A stretch of DNA of 64,000 bases from Centroberyx gerrardi (lineage: Eukaryota; Chordata; Actinopteri; Beryciformes; Berycidae): assembly GCF_048128805.1 (NCBI RefSeq), contig NC_136012.1:11779725-11843724 (forward strand), given 5' to 3'. The translations under genes were made by a program, and so were the position numbers. Positions 21,288 to 42,090 of the stretch are shown here, one piece after another (the stretch's first letter is position 1; each line of letters opens with the position of its first letter). The notes beneath the pieces are model-generated. The model saw nothing but the letters and a program-made list of their open reading frames with translations, was not told the DNA's origin and did not search any database.

Positions 21288-24200
21288 TCAGTTCTCTTTC
21301 TTGTCTGGAAAAAGAAAACGCAAAGAATCAATGATGTGTATCCACCAACAAATACAAGCTCTGTTGATCTTTAAAAGCTGATCTGAGACGCTCACCCTCC
21401 TCGGTGCTGAAAGACTTCAGCTGCATCATCCTGGGTGCGGCCATCATGCGGCGAGGGGCTAAGAAAGAAAACGGACAGAAAATGAGGAAAAGCCGTCAAC
21501 TGTTCTCGGCACACGCAAAGACACAGGTGCAGTTTTCATTCGGCGGGAGCGTGTCCTCTACCTCTCTGGCATTCGGGCCTGCCGCGGATTTGAGTGCCCT
21601 CGATGGGGTTGCCGTTCTCGTCCACGCACCAGCAGTAGCCGGTGCTGTGCCAGCACTGCATGGGCTTGTAGCGGCCCTGCTCATCACACTGCGGCGTGTA
21701 GTAACCGGGCCTCACGCCTGCAGGAGCCGCCTCCGTCTGGCACTTGGTCAGGATGACAGTGGCTGATGAGGGATGGAGAGAGCAGAGGACGTTAGGACAT
21801 TAAAGGCCCGTTTCGACGATGTTAATTACCGCTAAGCGTAGCGCAGGACTAACATGATTTTTTTCTACTGAGATAAGAAGGAACTGAAGAACTGAGGTAG
21901 AAGGATCGAAAGAAGGAACTGAAACTAGTCTGACTCTATGTTTGTGAATATGGCAGGAGATGTGGTGAGGTGAAGAGAAAGGCTAAACTGTGACCTAAAA
22001 ATCCAAATGATATTCTCCTGTGGCTACTGCCAAGCTCCATACTCCATACTCTCTCCTTAGCTCTTATTTTATTTCTTTTCCAGCACTTCTCTCTTACATG
22101 AATATTGTCACGGTACTGTGGCCGTGACCCTGGCACTCCTTCCTGTAGGCTGCTGGAAATCTGATGGTAATCTAGGGAAATTAATCTTATTCTACTGTTG
22201 CACTCATTGTAAATTGCTCTGGATAAGAATGTCAGCTAACAAATGACTAAAATGTTAATGTAATGCTGGGGGGAAAGGTAGATTGGCTGCAGTAACCTGT
22301 CTCAGGTGTGGGGGGTGCAGGCGGCTTCTCCTGGGCCATCTGGAAGATCAGCCAGTGACGCATCCAGGACTCAAAGCCCTGAGGAATACACAGTATTTAG
22401 ATACAGAAGCTATACAACTGACAAGATGGTTTCTGTGTGCGTGTGTGTGTGTGTGTCTTCACCTTCCACTCACTGTCCTCCATCTGTTTCTGCAGGCTCT
22501 GCAGGTTGGCCAGGAAGGTCTCGTTGAACTGGGGCAGCTGGGAATTCTGGGCAAAACATAACCGTAGCTTAATGACGACAACTCACATCCACAGAGCTGA
22601 TAGTGATGCTTATGGATGGCAATGTGGTGAGACACAGGATACTGAGTGCAACATACCTGCAGGAGGTCCTTCACCAGTTTCTCCACATTCACAATAGCAG
22701 TGTCCTGCAGCTTCTGGTGGGACGGGAGAGAGGAGTCAAACATTCCGAATAATAAACACTGATCGGTATTCAGTGTTTTCTCATGTTTGTTTTCATTCAC
22801 ATTTTAATGAATTCTCACGTCCGAGGAGGTGTCATATATTATGAATAATCCAAGACGACATTTCGAGTCTCTTTTTTTTTTTTTAATGTGAGCTTGTTGT
22901 TGAGCTTGCACCTAGACACAGTTTAATGCCAGCTGTCATGGAGGCAGAAGGAGACCTACTGTCAGAGGCTGCTTCTTGGCCGTCTTTGGGTCTTCATCGG
23001 AGGTGAAGTCCATCAGCAGGGGCAGGCTGTTCATGGGCATGTGCATCTGCATTGGAGCCGCTGCAGGGGACAAGGGGAAACTGATGAACCAGTCTGGGGA
23101 TTTTACACCAGAGTACAAGATGGTGGTAGCTGCTCTAAGAACGGCAACCCTGTTTATTATCATAAACTGAAACTCAAACTAAGATGAAAACTAAGTGTTA
23201 AAAAACATTGTTGCAAGCTGAAATAAAATAAAAACTTTGTGGAAAAAAAACTTAAAATAGAAGTAAAATGATCTTCTCTACTTGTAAAACAAAGATAACT
23301 GTTTTTACTGAACACTAATTGAAAAATTCATGTTAATAAATTTGGAAAATAATTCATGATTTATTGTTTAGTACCAAAAACACTAAAACTAGAACTGAAA
23401 CTGAGAAAAAACCCCACCTAAAACTACTGAACCCACACTAAAAACTATCTAAACTGAAATTGAAATAAAAGCTGAGGACTACAGAAATATAAAAACTAAA
23501 TAAAAATATAAAAAATATATATATATAAAAATCCAAAACTATAACACTGCCGGCAACATATCATTAAACCAAGCTCACGACAAGATGTTTTCATACCAAC
23601 TCACCAGCCACATCTTAAATAGCCCTGATGAATAGACTGCTAGATATTATATTAAACTAAATCTAAATGAGACTGTTTCAATGCTTATGATGATTAGAAT
23701 ATAAACGTAGCGCACAGCTGATTTCTTATACTTTTCTTTCCTTCTCATTTTTCCCCTCTGTAGTCTGTACAGTGTTACACCTTCTGGTGCTTTCTCTTTT
23801 CACATCCTTCCTCAAAGCGAACTCTCACTTCCCTCTCCGCCTCCCAAGTCCTACAGCCTCCTCTTCCTCCTGTCTGATGAAGATCACTATTGGCAGACGA
23901 CGCATTTCTGAAGATGCACGCCTTCTCACACCTCTATATAAAGTCAGATAAACTAGACTATCATTCCCACCGGCACTGCCCAGCCTCCCAAAAGACCATT
24001 TGATCATTATGAGTTTATTTCCTCCCCCCCCTCACCCTGGGCTCTGCGGGTCAGCTGCTTGCGCATGTTCTCCGAGTTCCTCTGCAGCGAGTGGATCTCC
24101 TGCTTCTGGTTGAAGACCAGGTAGGCGGTGAAGACCTGGCTGGCCAGCAGCAGACAGGCCAGGGTCGTCAGCCCCGCCACCTTGAACGCACGGCTGTTGG

Positions 24201-25178
24201 AGGCCCTAGTCGGACGAAATATGCATGTGACTTGAAGAGGATGAAACAGTGGGGGAGAGGGGGGCAACCATGAGGCACAAGCAAGTTCACAGAAAGTCTT
24301 AGTGGGAAGTAGTGTACTAACTTTTACAGTATCTAGGTTTGGGGGAGTCCCTGTTTGTGGCATTTCCAAAGCATGTGTGGGTGTTTTGATTTGCCTTTTG
24401 GACAGTCCAGAACACAAAGAAATGCCCCTTATGTAAACCTAGAACTATGGGATTATCCAAAATATGCATTTAAAAAAAAAGCAAAACAATACTGCAACTC
24501 TGTGTTTAAGTAGGTCGAAAATAATCCAAAATATCCCAAATAACTTAATTAAACCCTAATATGTAAATACAGCCCAATGTTTTTGTCTGCTGCCCATTAT
24601 GAGCCAATAGCATGAGAGCATCACGAGTTACTAGGCAGACGCCTTCTGCTAATGCAAGGGGAAGTGTCAGGATTTCTGAGTACTAGTTATTAAACATGTA
24701 TAAACATCTTTTAAACGGTATAAATTATTTAAATAAGTATAAAAAGGCGCAATGCAATAACGACATTCAGTTATTAATGAACTGTTCCGCCTCATACAAA
24801 CTTTACTCTCTATGTTGTCTATAGGTGCTATCTAAATGAGTCATAGGTTTAAAAAAAAAAAGGAAAAAAAAGTTTCACCTGTAGTGTTGCATGTCAGTTA
24901 CCTTAAATAAACAGTTTTAAGGAGACTTTTTTTTTTTTTTTTTAACATTTACAGTTCTATATTTAAATTAAATTTCAGAATTTTGTTAAGCCATATATGC
25001 AATGGGCCGTGATTTACTAGCAAAGATTAAACGAAGGAATGACTGTTGCATTTAGTCTCATGTGTGGCAGCAGGCTGCTCGAGTCTCACCCTCGGGGTCT
25101 TCCAGGGAGAACCAGGGCCTCCTCACTGCCCGCCAGGCTGCCCGTGGCCAGAGGAGCATCTTCTGGAGAGCGGTCCAT
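21288..25178 (-). CDS. cd74: MHC class II invariant chain CD74, thyroglobulin-domain form (287 aa)
   Basis: Nine coding exons: 25090-25178, 24036-24205, 22960-23060, 22657-22713, 22463-22546, 22297-22378, 21562-21762, 21396-21458 and 21288-21304. They sum to 864 nt with intact phase. This is a type II membrane protein. The cytosolic tail (residues 1-38, MDRSPEDAPLATGSLAGSEE then ALVLPGRPRG) carries acidic-Leu sorting-like motifs. The membrane span is residues 39-61 (VAGLTTLACLLLASQVFTAY). A CLIP-like segment at about 87-104 is Met-rich (AAPMQMHMPMNSLPLLMDF). The trimerisation region at about 120-190 has an NET glycosylation site and the conserved FESWMRHWLIFQM. Residues about 200-261 are one thyroglobulin type-1 domain with CWCV and six cysteines. 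The protein chaperones class II in the ER, blocks the groove and directs it to endosomes. The thyroglobulin domain can inhibit cysteine cathepsins. The thyroglobulin exon is in-frame skippable (201 nt, phase 1-1). Confidence 0.96.
22130..22265 (+). repeat. Teleost SINE/LINE-type repeat tail inside a cd74 intron
   Basis: The segment ends in a sequence common at the 3' end of fish short interspersed elements: CTCATTGTAAATTGCTCTGG, then ATAAGAATGTCAGCTAACAA, then a degenerate AAATG-rich tail. A second, diverged copy of the same tail lies at 61005-61060. The 5' part is not identifiable, so the family cannot be named. Confidence 0.55.
22434..22456. repeat. (GT)n microsatellite beside cd74 exon 5 donor
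   Basis: A GT repeat on the plus strand, CA in the sense of cd74. It begins only about 6 nt downstream of the 5' splice site of the exon at 22463-22546. Confidence 0.85.
23170..23560. repeat. A-rich degenerate tandem repeat in cd74 intron 2
   Basis: Many loose variants of AAAACTGAAAT and CTAAAACTA follow one another, ending in an AT-rich (ATAT) stretch near 23512-23525. It looks like a decayed simple-sequence array. No coding frame. Confidence 0.5.
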
Positions 25179-25245
25179 TACTCTTGCAAGTTCCTCTCAC
25201 CTTCTTCAACACAGATAACTGGACAGTGTCCGCACCGAGAAGCCG

Positions 25246-25420
25246 ATAAATAGCCTGTAAATAAGGAAGGACTGTGGACACAGACAGGTTCCTGGGAAAT
25301 ATGAAGTGAAAGGTGCTGAGCAGTGGAAAGCCCCAGATTTTAAGGTGCTGTGGGCTGGGTCACTTTCTAGCAGCTCTGCGCTGCTATTGGTCAACCGGCG
25401 CCAGCATCACTTGTTGATAG
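25246..25420 (-). promoter_or_regulatory. cd74: cd74 core promoter with TATA-like box and candidate X/Y-box region
   Basis: In the sense of cd74, a TATA-like TATTTAT lies at 25246-25252, about 70 nt before the ATG. Further upstream are a Y-box-type CCAAT (ATTGG on plus, 25386-25390) and, 14 nt beyond it, an X-box-like CTATCAACAAGTGATG (25405-25420). Class II and invariant-chain genes are normally driven by an S-X-Y module bound by RFX, CREB and NF-Y with CIITA. Here the X match is loose and the X-Y spacing is shorter than usual, so the assignment is tentative. Confidence 0.35.
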
Positions 25421-26349
25421 AGGCAGACAACTGTGAAATGATAAAATGAGATTTATGCATCTTCAAATGTCTTTAAACTGCTTGGAAATGTAAGCCTTAA
25501 TAATGAAAATAAGAAATACTTTTACTACTTTTTGTAATACATTTAGTACTACTACTGCTGCTACTGATAAAATGCACTTTTCTCACAGTTACTCCAAGTT
25601 ACATAGTGCTGTAAAATAAAAGGCTGTTATAACTATGAGAAAACATGCTGCTGCTCCTTCAAATCTCAGTTCATAATGGGATTCAGAAACATTTAGAAAT
25701 TATATTGGACTGGGCAAAAATGAACTACTAGAGTGGAGAAGGAGCTTAAACTCTAAACTTTAATTTAACATGTAGTCCAGAATACAAAGGATGATTAAAA
25801 AAATAACAATCCTTTGAGACAAGATCTTTCTTAAGGCTGCCTGCTGCTCAGCTTTACTAGAACTGCAGAGAATTCCTTTCCTCTGCTGTGAATGTTGGGT
25901 ATTTTCCCCACAAGGAAGTGAGGATTCCAAAACCAGAAAAACAGGAGCGACAACTAGATGTTCCTTTAGTTCAAAGTTAGGTGCAACGCGACAAGCATCA
26001 ATAAATTGCCAAAAGAAACTAGGCAATATTCTATTTACTGGCTTATATGCTGCATAAGGGTTTGTAAGAGGTTCAGGCTGTATTATATTTCATATCGAAC
26101 GAGTACTGCATTACAAAATGAAACCAAAAGACAAATTAAAACTCTCATCCAGCCTTCAGCCAATTTCTAGCCAGATGGCAGAAAGCAGCCACCTATTTGA
26201 GTTCTCAGCCCTTTAGAAATCCCCTCTGTGTGCTTTTGGACTAAAACTGGCTTACCTGCATCTCCCTTTGAAGTGAGTGTGACCCTGAATAACAAAATAG
26301 ACTCTGGGTGACTGAGAAAAGAAAGCCAAAAAAAAAAGATCCAACTACT
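25421..26349. other. Intergenic DNA between cd74 and ndst1
   Basis: AT-rich sequence with no coding frame, RNA gene or clear repeat that I can support. The part nearest cd74 may hold further promoter elements. Confidence 0.4.
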
Positions 26350-28378
26350 GAAAAATACAGTGGTGTTTTATTTGCAAATTAAAAAGCACCGACAATATTA
26401 GTTACACTGTAAAAATTATTGACAACAATTACAAATCTTTATCATACAGTCCAGGAGATTAGTACCATCGTTGCTGTTATGTGTTATCACTTAATACTTT
26501 ATATGGAGAGATCCAGTACCTCTGTACAATAGTTGGCAGTGAGAGGATGTGAGAGGGAACAATCTTATCGACATACCTCCATACAATGAAATAATCCGAA
26601 CGGCAACAACGCACTCCCCCCCCCTCCCCCTTCGCACAGCACGGACACTTCACACTGTGAGAAGGGGCTGATGGAGAGTGTAAACCCAAACACATTCATA
26701 ATAATTTAGGTCTACCAAGGGTTGCGTATTATGTACATTACAAAGTCAGGAAACAAAAGGACCAACATGTGCATCGTTATTACGTCAGAACATTGTACAA
26801 AACTATTGCAATAAGAGCAGCTTTTGTTATCTATGCTTGACATCTAGTTGCAGTGGTAATACCTTGACCGGCAACCAAACGCCCGTATGGTCTACAAGTC
26901 ATACTGTTGGTCTGCCTGGCATCTTTACACGTTTTTCCCAGAGACAACATTTTTTCCCCCCAAAACTTAAAAGATCATCTGCTAAATGAAATGAAACAGA
27001 GGACAAAATCTACAGGTTTGACATAAAAACCCAATGTTGATACTGCGGTACTAGATGGATGATCTTGCTCTGTACACTCTACTTGAACCTCTTGAACCAG
27101 AGTGCTTATTTAACATAGCTAGCTTATGGTCATCTTCACAGATTGTAGTAGGATGCATTTCGTGAGTGTGCTTTCCGATAACCGGTATGCTGTGAACTGG
27201 TGTTCACTCGCGTGCCTTAAATAATTGTGCTTTCGACATTTATCCGACCGTTCCTGCTTTAGCCAGTTCCATGGTCCTGGAAATGACTAAAGGGAAGAAT
27301 AAAACAACAGTTTAACAAACCAGCCTACTGTACATCTGGCCTCTATGACGAAACTGAAACTAACATGTTTTGTTTTGTGGTACATTCTACAATAATGCGT
27401 TACCAACAGCATCATAGAAAAAGTTAAAACAAATAAAATCTGAGTAAAAAAAAAAAAAAAACTATCTTTAAAAAAAAAAGAAAAAAAAAAAAGAAAAGAA
27501 CCCTCAAATGTCCATGTAATAATATTTTGATGAAGATTCTGTCCTGGCACTTGTAAATGCGATAACTAGATTCTACCAAGGCCTATCAAATAAGGCTACA
27601 ACATGTAGCCTGAGTCAATACTCCAGATGTCCCATTCTGCTCCCACACAAATCCTTTAATTACCAAAGGCATCTGCAACTAATGCCTTTCTGTCAATCAA
27701 GCTCTCATCTATCTCCATACATTTTACACTGCCTGTTCTAATGTGCTCCATACAACACAACTCATGGCTGGAGACACAGATGGTTGTGTGTTCAAGTGTA
27801 TTCCGCTCCTTTCCTCGGAGCTGGCACTGTGACGACCGGTCAAGGTTCAGACTTCTTTCCTTCCTTAGATTTCAAGCTGAAGCTTTGAGTTCATGTGAGG
27901 AAGAGGCGGCCTGATTAAGGAGAGCAGGGATATGATTACTGAACACTTAACCTCCGCCCTGTGTGTCACTGTGCCTTCCCCTCTGCTTGAAAACACGGTG
28001 GAGGCCGTCATGTGGCTTCCACGTTTCTGTTTATTCCTTTGTGAGGATGGAGGCATCTCGAAGGACAAGGGAGAGCGGGGAGTGCACTTAGAAGCTGAAA
28101 GCAACTATGCTCCCTTCCCCCACCAGTTATTATGCTCTCTTCTCCCTTACCACCCACTTGTGCCCCATCCATCTTGTGAAGATCACAACAAGTTTTGAGT
28201 TCTGGGTGGGCAACCCATGTTCAAATCTCCATTTTGATAGATTTCAGTCTCTTTCAAAACCGCTTGGGATCTTCGACTTCTTGGGCTGCTCCCGTCATAC
28301 ACGGCCAAATTCCCCCGGGGGGGGGGGGGGCTGAGCTGTGGTTCAGTCTGTGGAGCTGTGGTCTCCCGCTGGGTGCTG
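26350..28378 (-). other. ndst1: ndst1 3' UTR (left edge approximate)
   Basis: About 2 kb of noncoding sequence follows the ndst1 stop codon at 28379-28381. It reaches a minus-strand AATAAA (TTTATT at 26370-26375). A run of 14 G (28317-28330) and several A/T runs near 27440-27500 lie inside. A long 3' UTR suits NDST1, but the end point is inferred only from the signal. Confidence 0.45.
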
Positions 28379-36890
<8,512 letters not shown>

Positions 36891-37607
36891 CGTCTCACGC
36901 CGCACCGCCCCACCGGCCCAGCAACACGCCCTGGGAACAGTCTCTCTTGGTTTTGGGTAGAAAAAGGCGAGCAGGAGTAATTCACAACAAAGTCAGTCTT
37001 GTTATTGAGCTAAACGCACAGCGGGTCAAGGTAGCAGCAGCAGCAGCAGCTACTGGAGAAAGAAATGAGACGGTCTCACGTTGGCTCTCCCTCATATTGT
37101 AGCACTGCTTATGTCACCATGGCAGAGAAGTAGGGGGCCTTGGACCACTGGTACACACTTAATGCCTCAGAGGGAGGGGTGGCGGGCCAAGTCACTGGTG
37201 GAGAAAGGTGTTGGACGACCCCATCACCTGGCCATCATGTGAACCTGCCAACCACGTCCCAGCTAGGTTCTGCTCCACTCTCTTGATTGGAGGATGATCT
37301 CTAGGGGAAAGTGAGGTCACACAGGTCATCTCAGCAGCACCATTCCCCCCGGACAGAATCTGCTGACCTGGAAAGACAGTAGGAAAAACAAAAAAACACA
37401 TGAAAAATGAATGAATAAAATGTAAACAAAGAGAGAAAAACAGTATCCACTCCTATAGAACAAGCCACAATGACACATGTTTTTATTGTGTGGGGTTTAG
37501 TGGTGTGTGGGAGATGTGTGTGTATTACTGGTGCCAACACTTCAAAAGTTCATTCGAAAGTAGTCCTTGCATTCACCTACACACACTGTCAGAGCTGCCA
37601 ATTCCTC

Positions 37608-37643
<36 letters not shown>

Positions 37644-39600
37644 ACCCCCATGTACACAAACACACACACTCACGCAGCCGCCACGCAATCAATAGGCAGA
37701 ATGTGAGTGACAACAAAGCCCCGAGGCGAGCCAATTCCCCGATTCAGTCCAGTAGGACGGCACGACTGCATGTAAAGTGAAGCCATCACCCGCGGGGACA
37801 CTCGCCTTCTATTTCCCTCAAATCCTCAGAGTATCAAGACCAAAATTGAGTACAGGAGAAAGAAGAAAAACAAGCTGACAGAGAGGAAGTGATCCAAGAG
37901 CAGAGGAGTGGATGATGGCAACAGACAGACCCGGCAACAATAGGATCCTTACACTGGGACCTATCACACTGAATGCACATTTCCATACGTCCGGCAGACG
38001 CAAACCAATTGTAGTATAGCAAACCCTTAGTCAATCTCCAATTGGCTCTTAGCAGACCTTCTGACAAAGACACCACAGTTGGCAAAGGTGCTGAATATCT
38101 GATTACATCAAGTGGGAAAAGTACAAGACGTGGTATGAGAATGGTGCGAGCTAGTCACTCAGAAAAACATCATTTCTCCATTTAGAGCCTTGGCAGAGAA
38201 ATCAGGCAGAGCAGCACTACCTTTGCATGGAAATGCTCTGTCCATTATGAGGGAGAGCAGTTGAGGTGCAGGTTTATAAAACCCTAGATACCACATTAGA
38301 GAAGAGTCACAGCCCTCTTAACCCAAAGACATTCAATAATGACCGCTAGATCCATCAAGACTCATCAAATACACATAAAATGGATTTGATAATGCTGAAG
38401 GGTTTATTAGTAAGACCATAAAACAAGGTTTAATTAAAGTGGTGAATAAAAGAGTTAAAAAATACAACAGTGACCACACTAAGCTTGATATTGTGCATCC
38501 CATGGGCGGCTATCAGCCATCTGACACATATTACATTTAATGAGTTATTGATTTTTGACAGCCAAGGCCTGATAGGAGAAAAGCCTCACATCATTCCATG
38601 CATTATTTCTAACAGTATTCCATAGAGAAAATCCTCATATCATTTAATATATCATTTGATATACGCACAGCATTACATGGTGGAAAAACCCTGGTCGTAT
38701 AGTTTCCTTTTAACGTAATCAAGGTCAACATTCTAGTGGAGCAGCTCTCTCTCTAGCCTTCCAGCTCGGGTTAAAAACGATGCCCAAATCTTCCTGTGAG
38801 CGCAGCAGAAGAAATCACACTTCTGTTTCTCTGAGCCGCGTCCAAGTTTCCTCTTCACAGGGAGGCAGATTCTAATGTAAAGAGCGGGCGTGAAAAAGCA
38901 GTGGGCGTTCAGAGAATGTATCGCAGCGGAACAGACAAAAACCCACAGCCCTGGCCGCTTGAAGATCCCCCATACCTTGTTTGTTCACTTCTGAAGGAGC
39001 CAGGGTCCGTGCCACGGCATATCAAAGCGCGATTAGCCACAGGAAGAGACAACGCAATGTGCTGCTGATGAGAGTGAAACGGAGCAGAGGGGAGGGGATG
39101 ACTTTCTCAGAGAGGCAACTTTTAACACGACACAGAAGCCTCTCAGGCGTCGGGTTTGTGTCGCTGCTTCGGGGGAATGACCCGAGGGACCTGCAGCGAT
39201 GAGGTTTCTCAACGCCAAATCCTCTCTCAAAGAAGAAAAGTTATTTCAAAGTAATTTTCTGTTGATGATTAATCAGAATAAAGACCTGTGTTATCTTCAG
39301 CCAAGGTCTGCGGGGAGACAAAGGCTCTGCCATGGCTCTAATGACACTGATGACAGGGCTTGGGAGCAGATTAAACGGTGAGGCAACACAAACAGAGTTG
39401 GGGCACGCGCAATCTCAGGTCTTGCCCAACTCTCAGCAGCGATGACCGCCCCCCAATGTTGACCTTCAGACTGTGTTACAAAGAGCTACAATCAAGCTAC
39501 AATCAAAGGAGGGAGCAGAGAGGGAAAAGTAAAGGGAAAGGGGGAGAAAAGGAGCGATACACAAAAGTGCAGCCCACAAAGAAGAGCTCAAGGCCTTGAG
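36891..39600 (-). other. ndst1 5' flank or first intron, no gene seen
   Basis: An acceptor-like GACTGTTCCCAG at about 36928-36939, in minus sense, suggests that the ATG exon has a short UTR part and that noncoding exon(s) lie further right. A (CAG)n of six units lies near 37033-37050 and an (AC)n at 37610-37640. The rest is unique-looking DNA without a supportable coding frame. Confidence 0.45.
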
Positions 39601-40569
39601 TTTGAGGCTACAGTAGTGAGATCAGGCAAGCCAGATAGAGAGTACATTACATTAGACTATAATGGAGATGAGAGTATGTACTACAGAATTGTATTAGCGC
39701 TGAATAGAACAATGGCTAATGGATCTCAAATCTCTGCACGCTGTTCTCGCCAAACATGCCCTCTACTTCCCCCCCCCCCCCCCCCCGTGCATACCTTCGA
39801 GGAAGCCAAGATACAACTGCCAAAGCCCCCTTCCCCCTTTCTCCAAAATAATAAAATAAATGCAAAAGTGCGGAGCAGGAAGAAGAAAGGGGACATGAAT
39901 ATTTCATGTTTAGAGGAAGCTGATGGGAGGTATAGCCAGCAGACATATCAGTAAGGTAAAGAGCAGCCAAAAGGTGCACACCAGAGTCTTGCAGTCTGCC
40001 AAAGAGAGTCAGTGTCTTTACTCATGCATAAGGGAGAGGCAGATGGAGACTAATGCGTATTTGATAGCCAACCTTTTCATTCTCAGTGATGGAAAGAGCT
40101 CAGACTGAATATGAGCTCTGTAATTGCACACGTGGACTGGAAAGCCTTCCTAAACGGAGGACAAACGAGAAGAAGAAAAGAAGCAGCAAAGGGAGAAAAG
40201 AGTATGAGCGGGAAAGGGAGAAGAAAGAAGAGGAAAGAACAAGATCAAGTACCAAAGCATGTGAGTAAAATAGGAAGAAAAAAAAAAGACACAGATTGGT
40301 GGGAGAAATGAGCAAGAAAATCACCCCTAAGGCGACAATCAATCTCAAGTCTTTGAAAACATCAATTAACATATTTCCCTCATTATTTAATAGCAGCTGA
40401 ATGATGGTGACAGAATGAAGTGGCGGTATAAACAATGGCAGGTGACGGCGGAGAGGACAGAGTAATGTTTTTCCTCAGGGTGGGTGGTCACTCAAACCTG
40501 CTCCCTCTACATCATGGGAAGCAGGCCAGAACCACACGGCTAGATTAATGAGCGAAGATGAGGAAGGGA

Positions 40570-40606
<37 letters not shown>

Positions 40607-42090
40607 GGAGAGCGCGCGCGCGCGAGAGAGAGAGAGAGAAGCCTGGACCTCAGCTGTAAAAACTCTCTGGATAAACAACGCTAAGGTTGGCCATATGCAG
40701 CCTCACACGTCCTGTCCCCTCTTTTCTCTCACTGCCTCCCTCCCTCCCTCCATCCCTCTCGCCGTCTCCCTCCGACAAAGCTGTTGGATTTCTCTCTGTG
40801 TTTAAAGTGTGAATAAGACTAAGTGTTCCAGGGATTTGTGAGGGGAGTCACTACATTAACACTAACAACCAGGGCCGGACTAGCCAGAGGTGATCCCTTC
40901 TGCAAATAAACTTTTAAGGAGGTGGGCCTCCCAACCCTGCAGGACCCAACAGAGCCCCTTCTCCCCAGCTACCCCTCTCCCCCGATCCATCCCCTCGGCG
41001 CTGACTGACAGACATAAATGATGACCCTCTGTGTTCAATCTCCAAGTGCCTTGGCAACCACACATTCTCCATGGAAACGCCAATGTTACGTTGTGTTCAG
41101 AGGCCACTGCCTGGAAACTGTGGAGTAGGAAGGGTATGGAGGGTGGCGGTCAATAGGACAGGCCTCAAAAGGCTACTGTTGTCGTTACTGTTAGCCCTTT
41201 GTCTTACAGTGCATTGATGTGCATGTACCAAAGTGACTGGATCACAGGAGAGAGTGTCTGACCCGAGACGCTCATTAGAAGATCCACAAACCAAACTCTC
41301 TCAATACAAACCGCATCCGTTCTGCTTGTATTTATTCCTGACAACAACAGTTATTGTGCCTAATTTGTGTCAACTTGCAGGCCTCAACGAGAGTGGACAA
41401 AATGATTTTGGTGTGTCCGTCTGAATTGTCCAGGGCAGGGGTCAAGGTGAGATGGGTCAGGTCACGGCCAATGTAATCCCTAATCTGTAATCCTGTTAAT
41501 CTCAACACTGCAAACAGTACCAAATGTGCTTATGCCAGCTCTGTGACTATGCGGGGTGCCTTGAAGGGATTAACGAGACGAGAGACAATAGAGATGAGGA
41601 TGAAGGCCAAACGTTATGTTGGAGAAAAGGTGAAAATATTACAAACGTGTCATTACTCCTAGTTTGTTTGGAGATGGATTCTTAACCCACTGATGTGTTA
41701 CTCCCTTGGATTCCTTCACCTAAATACAGAACAAACTCTGCAGTTTGAGAGCTGTTGTGACCACTGAAGACTACACAACCATTGTGTTATAATTCCCTAT
41801 CATGCAATGAGCAGCGAGGAGCAAAGCTAAAGCAAATTTCTCCATTTGCATTCATCCTCCTACCCCTTTTTTTTCTTGCTGGAGATTAAACTTCAAAAGA
41901 AATATGAAAATTCCAGCTTTTTGAAGCACATCTAAAGAGGAACAAACAAGCGCATGAGAGGAGCAAGGACTCGCCTTCTTAGACAGGTTACGTTTAAAAG
42001 CCACAGACGCAGGTTTTTCCTTAAGCCTGCCTTGGCATTCATCAATATAGAATCAATCAATCTGAAATTCAAATTCCATTTCATGCATCC
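39601..42090. other. Noncoding region with simple repeats
   Basis: This holds a C-run (39769-39786), A/G-rich stretches at 40150-40300, and a compound (GA)n(GC)n(GA)n at 40568-40640. No coding frame is supported. Confidence 0.4.

Noticed and set aside
39616-40311. Overlapping short plus-strand frames near 39.6-40.3 kb
   Set aside because: Lys/Glu/Arg-rich translations of purine-rich low-complexity DNA, without splice or family support.
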